Source of the DNA: Paracoccaceae bacterium
GTDB taxonomy: Bacteria > Pseudomonadota > Alphaproteobacteria > Rhodobacterales > Rhodobacteraceae
Reading direction: 5' to 3'
Length of the DNA: 11,954 nucleotides
Assembly (NCBI GenBank): GCA_015487255.1
Contig: WFQA01000190.1
Location: forward strand, 1 to 11,954
The notes under the pieces were generated by a model. The model made no database searches. It was not told the origin of the DNA and saw only the letters and a program-made list of their open reading frames with translations. The stretch's first letter is position 1. Each line of letters begins with the position of its first letter. Shown in pieces: positions 1-6,323 of this stretch. The position numbers and the translations under genes are program-made.

Positions 1-7
1 AAAAACT

Positions 8-29
8 CACTTTACTATAAGTGTATAAT
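8..29 (+). promoter_or_regulatory. Possible promoter -10 box for the small exported-protein gene
   Basis: A perfect TATAAT lies at 24-29, about 80 nt before the ATG at 111, in an A/T-rich stretch. A matching -35 would fall at the very edge of the window and no good one is visible. A short inverted repeat, CACTT (8-12) and AAGTG (19-23), sits immediately upstream of the box. The box is seen directly; the promoter role is inferred. Confidence 0.35.
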
Positions 30-110
30 TTGGTAGAAATTGCGCGTTGTTACCTTAACCATTCCGCCTGAAGTGCCAATTTCGGGCGTTGTTCAGAAAC
101 GAGTATTACG

Positions 111-422
111 ATGAAAGCGATTTTTGGCGTGTCTCTCATTATATCCGCTGGCCTGATTGCACCTGCTTTGGCGCAGGGTGATGTATCGGCTGAAAACTTT
201 GCTCAGGTTTGTATCGCGCAAACCAATTTGCCCGGCTCTGCCTGTACTTGCCTCGGTGAAACTGCGGTAAAGCAGCTGGCACCCGCAGTGCAGCCCTATA
301 CGCTGGCGCTGATCGCCGGTGAGCTTGCGGTGGCGGATACCCTCGCGTCAGCGCTCTCGCTGGAAGACAAGGCGGCGGCAGGGTTCTTCCTGGCTTCCAC
401 GCCAGGATTATGCGCCGGTTGA
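111..422 (+). CDS. Small exported Cys-containing protein of unknown function
   Basis: The 103-residue product is not recognised as a named family. It starts with a clear Sec signal peptide: a Lys at residue 2, a hydrophobic core at about 5-18, and an ALA-Q signal peptidase I site at residues 19-21. The mature part is about 82 residues and would be periplasmic. It has four cysteines, at 34, 45, 47 and 101, the middle two as CTC. The even number and the exported location fit disulfide pairing (inference). The rest is Ala/Leu-rich and probably helical. The ATG at 111 is chosen because the signal peptide begins there; the ribosome site (ACGAG upstream) is weak. The gene stands alone, with no close partner; the downstream stretch is a broken gene. 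It is probably transcribed from the TATAAT box at 24-29. No function is proposed. Confidence 0.72.
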   Translation: MKAIFGVSLIISAGLIAPALAQGDVSAENFAQVCIAQTNLPGSACTCLGETAVKQLAPAVQPYTLALIAGELAVADTLASALSLEDKAAAGFFLASTPGLCAG

Positions 423-440
423 CGCGGCCAGGTTTGCGCT

Positions 441-919
441 TTGATTTGGACTGATTTTGTCGCCGGATGCTGCATGGCTGTGCCTGGTGGTCCGGTATTT
501 GTGTGTAAAACGGGATGGGATCTGAGCGACGAGTCGGTGACCGGCTGGATTTTGGAGCGAAACCGCTACCATTTCCGGGTGCTGGATTCTTTCAAACACC
601 ACCCGCAGGATCTGCTGGTGGTCAATTTTATCCGCGACCGGGCAGCGGCGCGCAAAATTTCGGAATTTATTGGCCGGCACCGGGTGGAGGGCCGCCCCCA
701 TGTGCGGCCGATCCCCAAAAGCCGGGAGGCGGGCATACTGCGCAACCGTGCCCAGATTGAGCGCTGCCTGCGCGCCCTGTCCGTGTGCCGGAGGCGGAAT
801 GGAAATCGGATATATATTGTAAAAGCCTGCTGGAAAACCCCGCTGACTGCCCCTGGCCGGCGGATACCGGCACCACGGGCGTGCCGGGGGAAGCAAGGCG
901 CGATGGCACCGCCCGCTAG
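441..919 (+). pseudogene. Decayed fragment resembling the C-terminal part of a sulfotransferase-family protein
   Basis: Two reading frames join into one protein-like text. In the first frame (441 to about 775) the product contains a segment like YHFRVLDSFKHHPQDLLVVN, followed by a basic/acidic helix and EFIG. This resembles the sulfotransferase pattern in which a His/Asn-containing helix precedes 'rP.dLLV.d' and a final '.FLG'. The first frame then turns Arg/Pro-rich and loses protein character. A second frame, offset by one extra or two missing bases near 770-788, continues with VPEAEWKSDIYCKSLLENP and stops at the TAG at 917-919. That is also the style of tail seen in such proteins. There is no ribosome site or convincing start (TTG 441 and ATG 474 are only the frame's first candidates), and the N-terminal PAPS-binding part is absent, so the fragment is both truncated and frameshifted. 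The family assignment is from memory of motif style. An unrelated small orphan gene is the alternative. Confidence 0.4.
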
Positions 920-929
920 GCGGCGGGGC

Positions 930-957
930 GTGACATTTTGACATCGAAACATATAAA
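930..957 (+). promoter_or_regulatory. Candidate sigma70-type promoter for pntAB
   Basis: GTGACA at 930-935 and TATAAA at 952-957 are each one base off consensus and are separated by 16 bp. Transcription would start near 964, giving a leader of about 95 nt before pntA. A perfect TTGACA also occurs at 938-943, but no -10 lies at a usable distance from it. Elements are seen directly; function is inferred. Confidence 0.4.
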
Positions 958-1057
958 TTTCGGAATGTTACAATCAGAAAACTTCCCAACCGGTCTGTAT
1001 ACGGCTATAGGATTCTGGACGGTCTGCTTTGGCAGGGATGAATTGTGAGGTAGAAAT

Positions 1058-2617
1058 ATGAAAATAGGTGCGCCAAAAGAGATATTCGACGGTGAGGCAC
1101 GGGTGGCGATGACACCGCAATCTGCCGCTGCGCTGCAAAAGCTTGGCTATGAATGTGTGATTGAATCCGGGGCCGGGGCTTTGGCCAATTTCTCCAACGA
1201 GGATTACCGCAAAGCCGGGGTCGAGGTGGTAAAAACCGCCGCTGCTTTGTGGAAGGCGGTGGATATCGTGATCAAGGTGCGCGCGCCCGAGCCGGTTGAG
1301 GTCAAGCGTTTCACCAGGGGCCAGGCGCTGATCTCCTTCATCTGGCCGGCGCAATCCGAAGTATTGCTCGAAAGCCTGAAGGCCAAAGGCGTGACCGCGC
1401 TGGCCATGGATATGGTGCCGCGCATCTCGCGGGCGCAAAAGATGGATGCGCTTTCCAGCATGGCCAATATCGCCGGTTATCGCGCGGTGATCGAGGCGGC
1501 GAATAATTTTGGCCGCTTTTTCACCGGGCAGATCACCGCTGCGGGCAAGGTGCCACCGGCCAAGGTGCTGGTGATCGGTGCTGGCGTGGCCGGGCTGGCC
1601 GCCATCGGGGCGGCGCAAAGCATGGGTGCGATTGTGCGTGCTTTTGATGTGCGCCCGGAAGTGGCCGAGCAGATCGAGAGCATGGGGGCGGAGTTTTTGT
1701 TTCTCGATTTTTCCGAGGATGGTTCCGGCAGCGGTGGTTATGCGGCGGTTTCCAGCCCCGAGTTTCGTGAAAAGCAGCTTGAACTGTTTCGCGAACAGGC
1801 GCCGGATGTGGATATCGTTATCACCACCGCGCTGATCCCGGGCCGCGATGCGCCAAAGCTCTGGCTGGAGGATATGGTGAAAGCGATGAAGCCCGGCTCG
1901 GTGGTTGTGGACCTTGCCGCCGAGAAGGGTGGCAATTGTGACCTGACGGTGATGGATGAAAAGATCACCACCAAAAACGATGTCACCATAATCGGCTATA
2001 CCGATTTTCCGAGCCGCATGGCGACGCAATCCTCTACGCTTTATGCCAACAATATCCGCCATATGATCGATGACCTGACCCCGGATAAAGACGGCCAAGC
2101 CGTGTTTGACATGGAGGATGACGTGATCCGTGGCGCGATGGTGGCCAATGCGGGTGAAATCACCTTTCCGCCACCGCCGCTCAAGGTGGCGGCCATTGCC
2201 AAGCCGCCAGCCAAGGCGGCCGAGAAAACCCCGGAGCAGATCAAGGCCGATGAAATGGCCGCGATGCGCGCCGCCGGTGCCCAGCAGACCAAGCTGTTGC
2301 TTGGCGGCGGGGCGCTGATGCTGCTGCTCGGGCTTTATGCCCCGGCCAGCTTCATGCAGAGCTTCATTGTGTTTGTGCTGGCGGTGTTTATCGGCTTTCA
2401 GGTTATCTGGAATGTTTCCCACGCGCTGCACACGCCTTTGATGGCGATCACCAACGCAATATCGGGGATCATCATTATCGGCGCGCTGTTGCAGGTCTCC
2501 GGCGGGGGCTGGTTTGTGGCGCTGCTGGCGGGGATTTCGGTGCTGATTGCCTCGATCAATATCGTGGGCGGGTTTATGGTTACACGGCGCATGCTTGCCA
2601 TGTTCCAGAAAAGTTAA
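1058..2617 (+). CDS. pntA: NAD(P) transhydrogenase (proton-translocating), alpha subunit PntA
   Basis: This 519-residue protein is the alpha subunit of the inner-membrane transhydrogenase, which couples proton entry to hydride transfer from NADH to NADP+. It carries the NAD(H)-binding domain I and the first group of domain II membrane helices. Visible features are the family start MKIGAPKEI, the conserved RAQKMDALSSMANIAGYRA stretch (125-143), the nucleotide-binding GAGVAGL (174-180) leading into a beta strand and the RAFDVRP segment, and the mobile-loop region around GYTDFPSRM (313-321). A Pro/Ala/Lys-rich linker lies at about 370-410, followed by four hydrophobic helices (about 411-430, 433-451, 464-481, 485-507). 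Length is close to E. coli PntA (about 510), so this is the fused form, not the split PntAA/PntAB known from Rhodospirillum rubrum. GAGG at 1047-1050 supports the ATG at 1058. It lies 15 nt before pntB and is clearly co-transcribed with it. Confidence 0.97.
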   Translation: MKIGAPKEIFDGEARVAMTPQSAAALQKLGYECVIESGAGALANFSNEDYRKAGVEVVKTAAALWKAVDIVIKVRAPEPVEVKRFTRGQALISFIWPAQSEVLLESLKAKGVTALAMDMVPRISRAQKMDALSSMANIAGYRAVIEAANNFGRFFTGQITAAGKVPPAKVLVIGAGVAGLAAIGAAQSMGAIVRAFDVRPEVAEQIESMGAEFLFLDFSEDGSGSGGYAAVSSPEFREKQLELFREQAPDVDIVITTALIPGRDAPKLWLEDMVKAMKPGSVVVDLAAEKGGNCDLTVMDEKITTKNDVTIIGYTDFPSRMATQSSTLYANNIRHMIDDLTPDKDGQAVFDMEDDVIRGAMVANAGEITFPPPPLKVAAIAKPPAKAAEKTPEQIKADEMAAMRAAGAQQTKLLLGGGALMLLLGLYAPASFMQSFIVFVLAVFIGFQVIWNVSHALHTPLMAITNAISGIIIIGALLQVSGGGWFVALLAGISVLIASINIVGGFMVTRRMLAMFQKS

Positions 2618-2632
2618 GGGAGGGCTGATCTC

Positions 2633-4078
2633 ATGAGTTACGGTCTGGTTCAGGCTTCTTATGTTGCCGCATCGGTTTTGTTCATTCTGGCCCTTGGCGG
2701 GCTTTCCAACCAGGAAAAGGCCAAGCGCGCCATCTGGTATGGCATTGTTGGCATGGCGATTGCCGTTATTGCCACGGTGCTGGGGCCGCAGGTGCAATCT
2801 TATTGGCTATTGGTGATGATGATTGCCATCGGCTCGGTTGGTGGTGTGGTTGTCGCCCAGCGGGTCGAGATGACCGAGATGCCGCAACTGGTGGCGGCGC
2901 TGCACTCTTTTGTAGGGCTGGCGGCGGTGTTTATCGGGCTGAATGCCGATATGATGCTGAGCACGGTCGAGGCGCTGAAGGCAGCGGGCACCCCATTGGG
3001 TGAGGCTGACCTGAGCGGCTTTGGCCAGAGCCTGTGGAAGAAAGACGCGGTGGAGATCGCCATTCTCAAGGTCGAGGTCTTCCTTGGTATCTTTATTGGC
3101 GCGGTTACCTTTACCGGCTCGGTGATTGCCTTTGGCAAGCTGGCGGGCAAGGTTGATGGCAAGCCGGTGCAACTGCCCGGCGGCCATATGCTGAATGCCG
3201 GTGCGCTGGTGGTGGCGGTATTGCTCGGGCTGCTTTATTTCAACGGCGCCGGTATCTGGACCATGGTTCTGGTCACGCTGATTGCCGGGTTTATCGGCTG
3301 GCACCTGATCCTGGGCATTGGCGGGGCGGATATGCCGGTGGTGGTGAGCATGCTCAACTCCTATTCCGGCTGGGCGGCGGCGGCGATCGGCTTTACGCTG
3401 GGCAATGATTTGCTGATCGTGGTCGGGGCGCTGGTTGGCTCCTCGGGGGCTATATTGAGCTATATCATGTGTGTGGCGATGAACCGCAAGTTCATCAATG
3501 TGATCCTTGGTGGTTTTGGCGGCACCACCGGCCCGGCGATGGAGATAGATGGCGAGCAAATCGCGATAGATGCCGACGGTGTGGCGGCGGCGCTGGAAGA
3601 GGCGGATAGCGTGATCATTGTGCCGGGCTACGGCATGGCGGTGGCGCAGGCGCAGCAAAGCGTGAGCGAGCTGACAAGGCGGTTGCGCGCCAAGGGTAAA
3701 GAGGTGCGCTTTGGCATCCACCCGGTGGCGGGGCGCTTGCCCGGGCATATGAATGTGCTCCTGGCCGAGGCCAAGGTGCCCTATGATTATGTGCTGGAAA
3801 TGGACGAGATCAACGACGATTTCCCCGAAACCGATGTGGTGATCGTGATTGGCTCGAATGACATCGTCAACCCCGCCGCGCAGGAAGACCCGAACAGCCC
3901 CATCGCCGGCATGCCGGTGCTTGAGGTCTGGAAAGCCAAGCAGGTTTTTGTTTCCAAACGCGGGCAGGGCACCGGCTATTCCGGCATTGAAAACCCGCTG
4001 TTTTACAAGGAAAACACCCGGATGTTCTATGGCGATGCCAAGGCGAGCGTAGATGCGCTTTTGCAGCGGATTAGCTAA
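2633..4078 (+). CDS. pntB: NAD(P) transhydrogenase (proton-translocating), beta subunit PntB
   Basis: This 481-residue subunit holds the rest of the membrane channel (domain II) and the NADP(H)-binding domain III. About the first 280 residues are hydrophobic helices. His91, in ALHSFVGLAAV, sits at the same number as the proton-pathway His91 of E. coli PntB. Asp233 and Asn242 in GADMPVVVSMLNS correspond to E. coli Asp213 and Asn222, shifted by a 20-residue insertion between His91 and the next helices. Domain III begins near GGFGGTTGP (293-301). It carries the NADP dinucleotide motif GYGMAVA (332-338), the near-invariant FGIHPVAGRLPGHMNVLLAEA (360-380), and Lys442-Arg443 at the place of the basic pair that contacts the NADP phosphate. 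The strong GGGAGGG at 2618-2624 sets the ATG. It forms an operon with pntA, and no third pnt gene is needed because alpha is fused. Confidence 0.97.
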   Translation: MSYGLVQASYVAASVLFILALGGLSNQEKAKRAIWYGIVGMAIAVIATVLGPQVQSYWLLVMMIAIGSVGGVVVAQRVEMTEMPQLVAALHSFVGLAAVFIGLNADMMLSTVEALKAAGTPLGEADLSGFGQSLWKKDAVEIAILKVEVFLGIFIGAVTFTGSVIAFGKLAGKVDGKPVQLPGGHMLNAGALVVAVLLGLLYFNGAGIWTMVLVTLIAGFIGWHLILGIGGADMPVVVSMLNSYSGWAAAAIGFTLGNDLLIVVGALVGSSGAILSYIMCVAMNRKFINVILGGFGGTTGPAMEIDGEQIAIDADGVAAALEEADSVIIVPGYGMAVAQAQQSVSELTRRLRAKGKEVRFGIHPVAGRLPGHMNVLLAEAKVPYDYVLEMDEINDDFPETDVVIVIGSNDIVNPAAQEDPNSPIAGMPVLEVWKAKQVFVSKRGQGTGYSGIENPLFYKENTRMFYGDAKASVDALLQRIS

Positions 4079-4098
4079 ACTTGACGCTAACTGGAATA

Positions 4099-4138
4099 AT
4101 TGAGGGCGGCCAAGGTTTGGTCGTCCAGCCGCCTCAAT
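4099..4138 (+). terminator. Hairpin after pntB; possible terminator or mRNA 3' end structure
   Basis: ATTGAGGGCGGC (4099-4110) pairs with GCCGCCTCAAT (4128-4138), giving 11 base pairs with one bulged G and a 17-nt loop. It starts 21 nt after the pntB stop. No run of T follows, so intrinsic termination is not certain. It may instead protect the 3' end of the pntAB message. The stem is seen; the role is inferred. Confidence 0.5.
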
Positions 4139-4200
4139 GTAGATAACAAAATGCTCTTGTTGTGATGTTGGTAAGCCGCGATTTACCTCTCAATGCCTGC

Positions 4201-4229
4201 TTTACTAAATTGTATTTAGTATTTATAGT
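4201..4229 (+). promoter_or_regulatory. Candidate promoter with embedded 19-bp dyad, upstream of the first RTX gene
   Basis: TTTACT (4201-4206) and TATAGT (4224-4229) are spaced by 17 bp, giving a reasonable sigma70-type promoter about 67 nt before the ATG at 4296. A perfect inverted repeat, TACTAAAT-TGT-ATTTAGTA (4203-4221), overlaps the -35 and fills the spacer. That is where a dimeric repressor or a MerR-like regulator would bind. A partly similar half-site, ACTAAAATAC, recurs at 4248-4257. A second weaker promoter reading is TTGACT (4245-4250) with TGTAAT (4270-4275), spacer 19. Sequences are seen; the regulatory role is inferred. Confidence 0.45.
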
Positions 4230-4295
4230 TAACTTCTGATTGAATTGACTAAAATACAACGTGAATGTTTGTAATTGTTGACTGAGGGCTAATTT

Positions 4296-6062
4296 ATGAC
4301 CGCTGGCTTTGTTAAAACTTGGGATGTGCAGCTGATCAATTCTGAGCGGGTCGGGACGCAATACGCGCCAAGTGTCCAAACCCTTGCGGGTGGTTTAAGC
4401 GTAACCACTTGGCATTCTCGTGATTCCGCGACCGGCATCATGAGTGTTAAAGCGCAGATATTAGATAGCGCCGGTTTACTAGTGGGTGGCGAGTTTCAGG
4501 TGAACACAACAATCGGCACATTGAACATTTCCAACCCTGATGTTGTAGTGCTGGAGAATGGAAACTTTGTTATTTCTTGGGTGAACTACGAAAATTCCAA
4601 CTTGGTGCGAACAGGGCTTGCGCAAATATTTGATGCTAGCGGTAGTCCTGTTGGCGGTGAAATCAGGTTGGATGTTATGGCCAGACTCACCTCTGATGCC
4701 GCTTCCTTAACCGCCCTTGCTGGAGGTGGTTTTTTGGCAACTTGGACACAATATTCGGACAGTGGCGTAGGGAGTATTGTGGCGCGCTATTATGACGAGG
4801 TTGGAGAACCTCTGACGGCAGTTTTTGGTGTGGATGTTTCGGCACCCTACACACAGAGGGCTCCTGTAGGTACAGAATTAAGTGATGGAAGTGTTGTTAT
4901 TGTGTGGCAGCAATTTGTTGCTCGTGGTGAGTTTTACAATATTTACGCTCAAAGATTTGATGAATTTGGCCAAGCGGTTGGCGGGGCAGCGGTGGTAAAT
5001 ACCTTTAATTCAACGGCCCAAATAAAGCCAAGTGTAACGGCGCTCAAAGGTGGCGGGTATGTTGTTATCTGGCAATCAGATGATCAAGATGGTGGCGATA
5101 ACGGGATATACGGGCAGCGCTTTGATACTGCGGGGCAAGCGCAGGGCCTTGAGTTTCGGGTAAATACCGTAACCTATTGGGATCAGAGGTTCCCTGAGGT
5201 CACGGCCCTTTCGGATGGAGGCTTTCTTGTGGTCTGGCAAGCATCCGACGCTGACCCTGATACCCGTGTGTTTGCGCAAAGATATGATGAAGACGGCAAC
5301 AAAATTGGTGTTGGCTATCTCATTGAGTCGCGTGCTTATTCTTTAACCAATCAATACGCCCCTACGGTGTCTGCTTTCGACGAAGGTGGCTTTGTTGTTT
5401 CATGGGTTGTCGGGCTGCGAGGCGAGAATGCTCAGGATATTTTAGCACAAAGCTTTGCACCCAGTATTCGGGGGACTGATTTTGATGATATCGATGTTGG
5501 CACGCTCATGGCCGATTGGTATATCGGAGGTGCCGGAGATGATTTCTTTATTGGCCGCACGGGAAACGACGTTATTGAAGGCGGCAGTGGGAACGATCTG
5601 CTAAGAGGCGGGAAGGGGGATGACGTTTTGCTTGGCGGGACTGGCATAGACCGCATGAAGGGCAACAAGGGTAATGATATTTTGCATGGGAACGATGGAA
5701 ATGATTTCCTGAAAGGCCAAGACGGGGATGATATCTTGCTTGGTGGTCAGGGCATGGACGTTCTTCGTGGAGGTGCGGGGGCGGATACATTTGTTTTCAC
5801 CGCAGCCAGCGACAGCGTGGCCGGCGCGGCAGACCGGATCAGGGATTTCGAGCAGGGGGTTGACCTGATCGATTTTTCGGCTTTTGGCGGGCTGAGCTTT
5901 ATCGGCAATGGGGGTTTTTCCGGCACCGGCGGGGAGGTTCGTGCGGTCGAGAAAAACGGAAACACCATTTTGCGTGTTGATGTCGATGGCGACGGGGCGG
6001 CGGATATGAAGATATTCGTCAAGGGGCTGGTGGATTTCACGGCGGATGATTTCATTTTGTAA
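4296..6062 (+). CDS. Secreted RTX protein 1: seven-repeat (propeller-like) domain plus RTX array
   Basis: This 588-residue protein has no signal peptide and is expected to leave by type I secretion. Residues 1-387 contain seven ~50-55-residue repeats. Their core is an 'aQrfD..G..vGgef.vn' strand pair followed by 'vtaL..GGfvvsW'. The first half-strand stands alone at the N terminus (VQLINSERVG) and the seventh repeat ends at AQSFAPS without its last strand. This is the most divergent repeat domain of the four genes and is A/T-richer at DNA level. Residues about 407-500 carry ten RTX nonapeptides (GGxGxDxxx; Ca2+-binding parallel beta-roll). The last 97 residues (GGAGADTFVF to DFIL) match the serralysin-type C-terminal module (Peptidase_M10_C-like), with a DVDGDGAAD calcium-like loop and the acidic-plus-hydrophobic terminus of type I substrates. 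No HExxH protease motif is present. GAGGG at 4284-4288 supports the start. Function is unknown. Confidence 0.88.
   Translation: MTAGFVKTWDVQLINSERVGTQYAPSVQTLAGGLSVTTWHSRDSATGIMSVKAQILDSAGLLVGGEFQVNTTIGTLNISNPDVVVLENGNFVISWVNYENSNLVRTGLAQIFDASGSPVGGEIRLDVMARLTSDAASLTALAGGGFLATWTQYSDSGVGSIVARYYDEVGEPLTAVFGVDVSAPYTQRAPVGTELSDGSVVIVWQQFVARGEFYNIYAQRFDEFGQAVGGAAVVNTFNSTAQIKPSVTALKGGGYVVIWQSDDQDGGDNGIYGQRFDTAGQAQGLEFRVNTVTYWDQRFPEVTALSDGGFLVVWQASDADPDTRVFAQRYDEDGNKIGVGYLIESRAYSLTNQYAPTVSAFDEGGFVVSWVVGLRGENAQDILAQSFAPSIRGTDFDDIDVGTLMADWYIGGAGDDFFIGRTGNDVIEGGSGNDLLRGGKGDDVLLGGTGIDRMKGNKGNDILHGNDGNDFLKGQDGDDILLGGQGMDVLRGGAGADTFVFTAASDSVAGAADRIRDFEQGVDLIDFSAFGGLSFIGNGGFSGTGGEVRAVEKNGNTILRVDVDGDGAADMKIFVKGLVDFTADDFIL
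5769..6059 (+). repeat. 97-codon C-terminal module, copy 1 of 4 (dispersed paralogous repeat)
   Basis: The same 97-codon segment recurs at 7983-8273 and 9832-10122, and begins again at 11892, where the window cuts it. Copy 1 and the 9832 copy differ at about 20 of 291 positions by hand count, and 5836-5911 is identical to 9899-9974 (76 bp). It encodes the serralysin-like secretion end of each RTX protein. Confidence 0.9.
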
Positions 6063-6323
6063 TCTGTCTGTTGCTTGGTATCGGGCATCAATCATAAAAA
6101 AACAGCGCAAATCCGGCAAAGTAGTATCCCAATACTACCCTTGTCGATTTGGGCTGGACTATTAATACTTTGTATATGTTTGAGAAACGCGCCTGTCCTG
6201 TGGGTTTGGGATTTCGTGCGCGGTATGTGGTGGTGATCAGTCAGAATTATTGGCTTGTGGTGCCCTTTGGGTGTTTTTCTCCATGGCCGCAATAATATTC
6301 ACACAGGATATCAGGAGCAGGGA
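6063..6323. other. 261-bp spacer between RTX genes 1 and 2
   Basis: No gene is seen. There is no hairpin with a T-tract just after the stop at 6062. A perfect inverted repeat lies at 6121-6138. A weak promoter reading follows it: TTGTCG (6141-6146) and AATACT (6164-6169), 17 bp apart. Near the right end, CCCTTTGGG followed by a T-run (6263-6278) is too short a stem to call a terminator. Confidence 0.5.
6121..6138. promoter_or_regulatory. Perfect inverted repeat upstream of RTX gene 2 (possible operator)
   Basis: GTAGTAT (6121-6127) and ATACTAC (6132-6138) form a perfect 7-bp dyad with a 4-bp centre. It ends two bases before the weak -35 candidate TTGTCG. It shares the TAGTAT core with the right arm and flank of the dyad upstream of RTX gene 1, so one regulator could read both. 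That link is speculative; in RNA the dyad could also fold as a small hairpin. Confidence 0.35.

Noticed and set aside
909..939. Terminator hairpin CCGCC/GGCGG before the pntAB promoter
   Set aside because: The stem is only 5 bp and the TTTT run is more than 10 bases away.
441..941. An intact 166-codon gene in a single frame
   Set aside because: The last third becomes Arg/Pro-rich and unprotein-like, while the shifted frame continues sensibly to 919; there is no ribosome site. Kept as a pseudogene instead.
974..2797. 607-codon open frame on the minus strand opposite pntA
   Set aside because: It is antisense to a certain gene with its third positions shaping the frame. The product is His/Arg/Gly-rich without domain character and has no ribosome site.
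2807..3748. 313-codon minus-strand frame opposite pntB
   Set aside because: Same reasoning: a shadow of G/C-rich coding DNA, with His/Gln/Arg-rich low-complexity product.
5529..5780. CRISPR-like short periodic repeats
   Set aside because: The 27-bp periodicity encodes in-frame GGxGxDxxx nonapeptides; there are no unique spacers of constant length.
6255..6323. Upstream TTG start for RTX gene 2
   Set aside because: No ribosome site there, and the extra 23 residues have no counterpart in the paralogues; the ATG at 6324 has AGGAG at good spacing.
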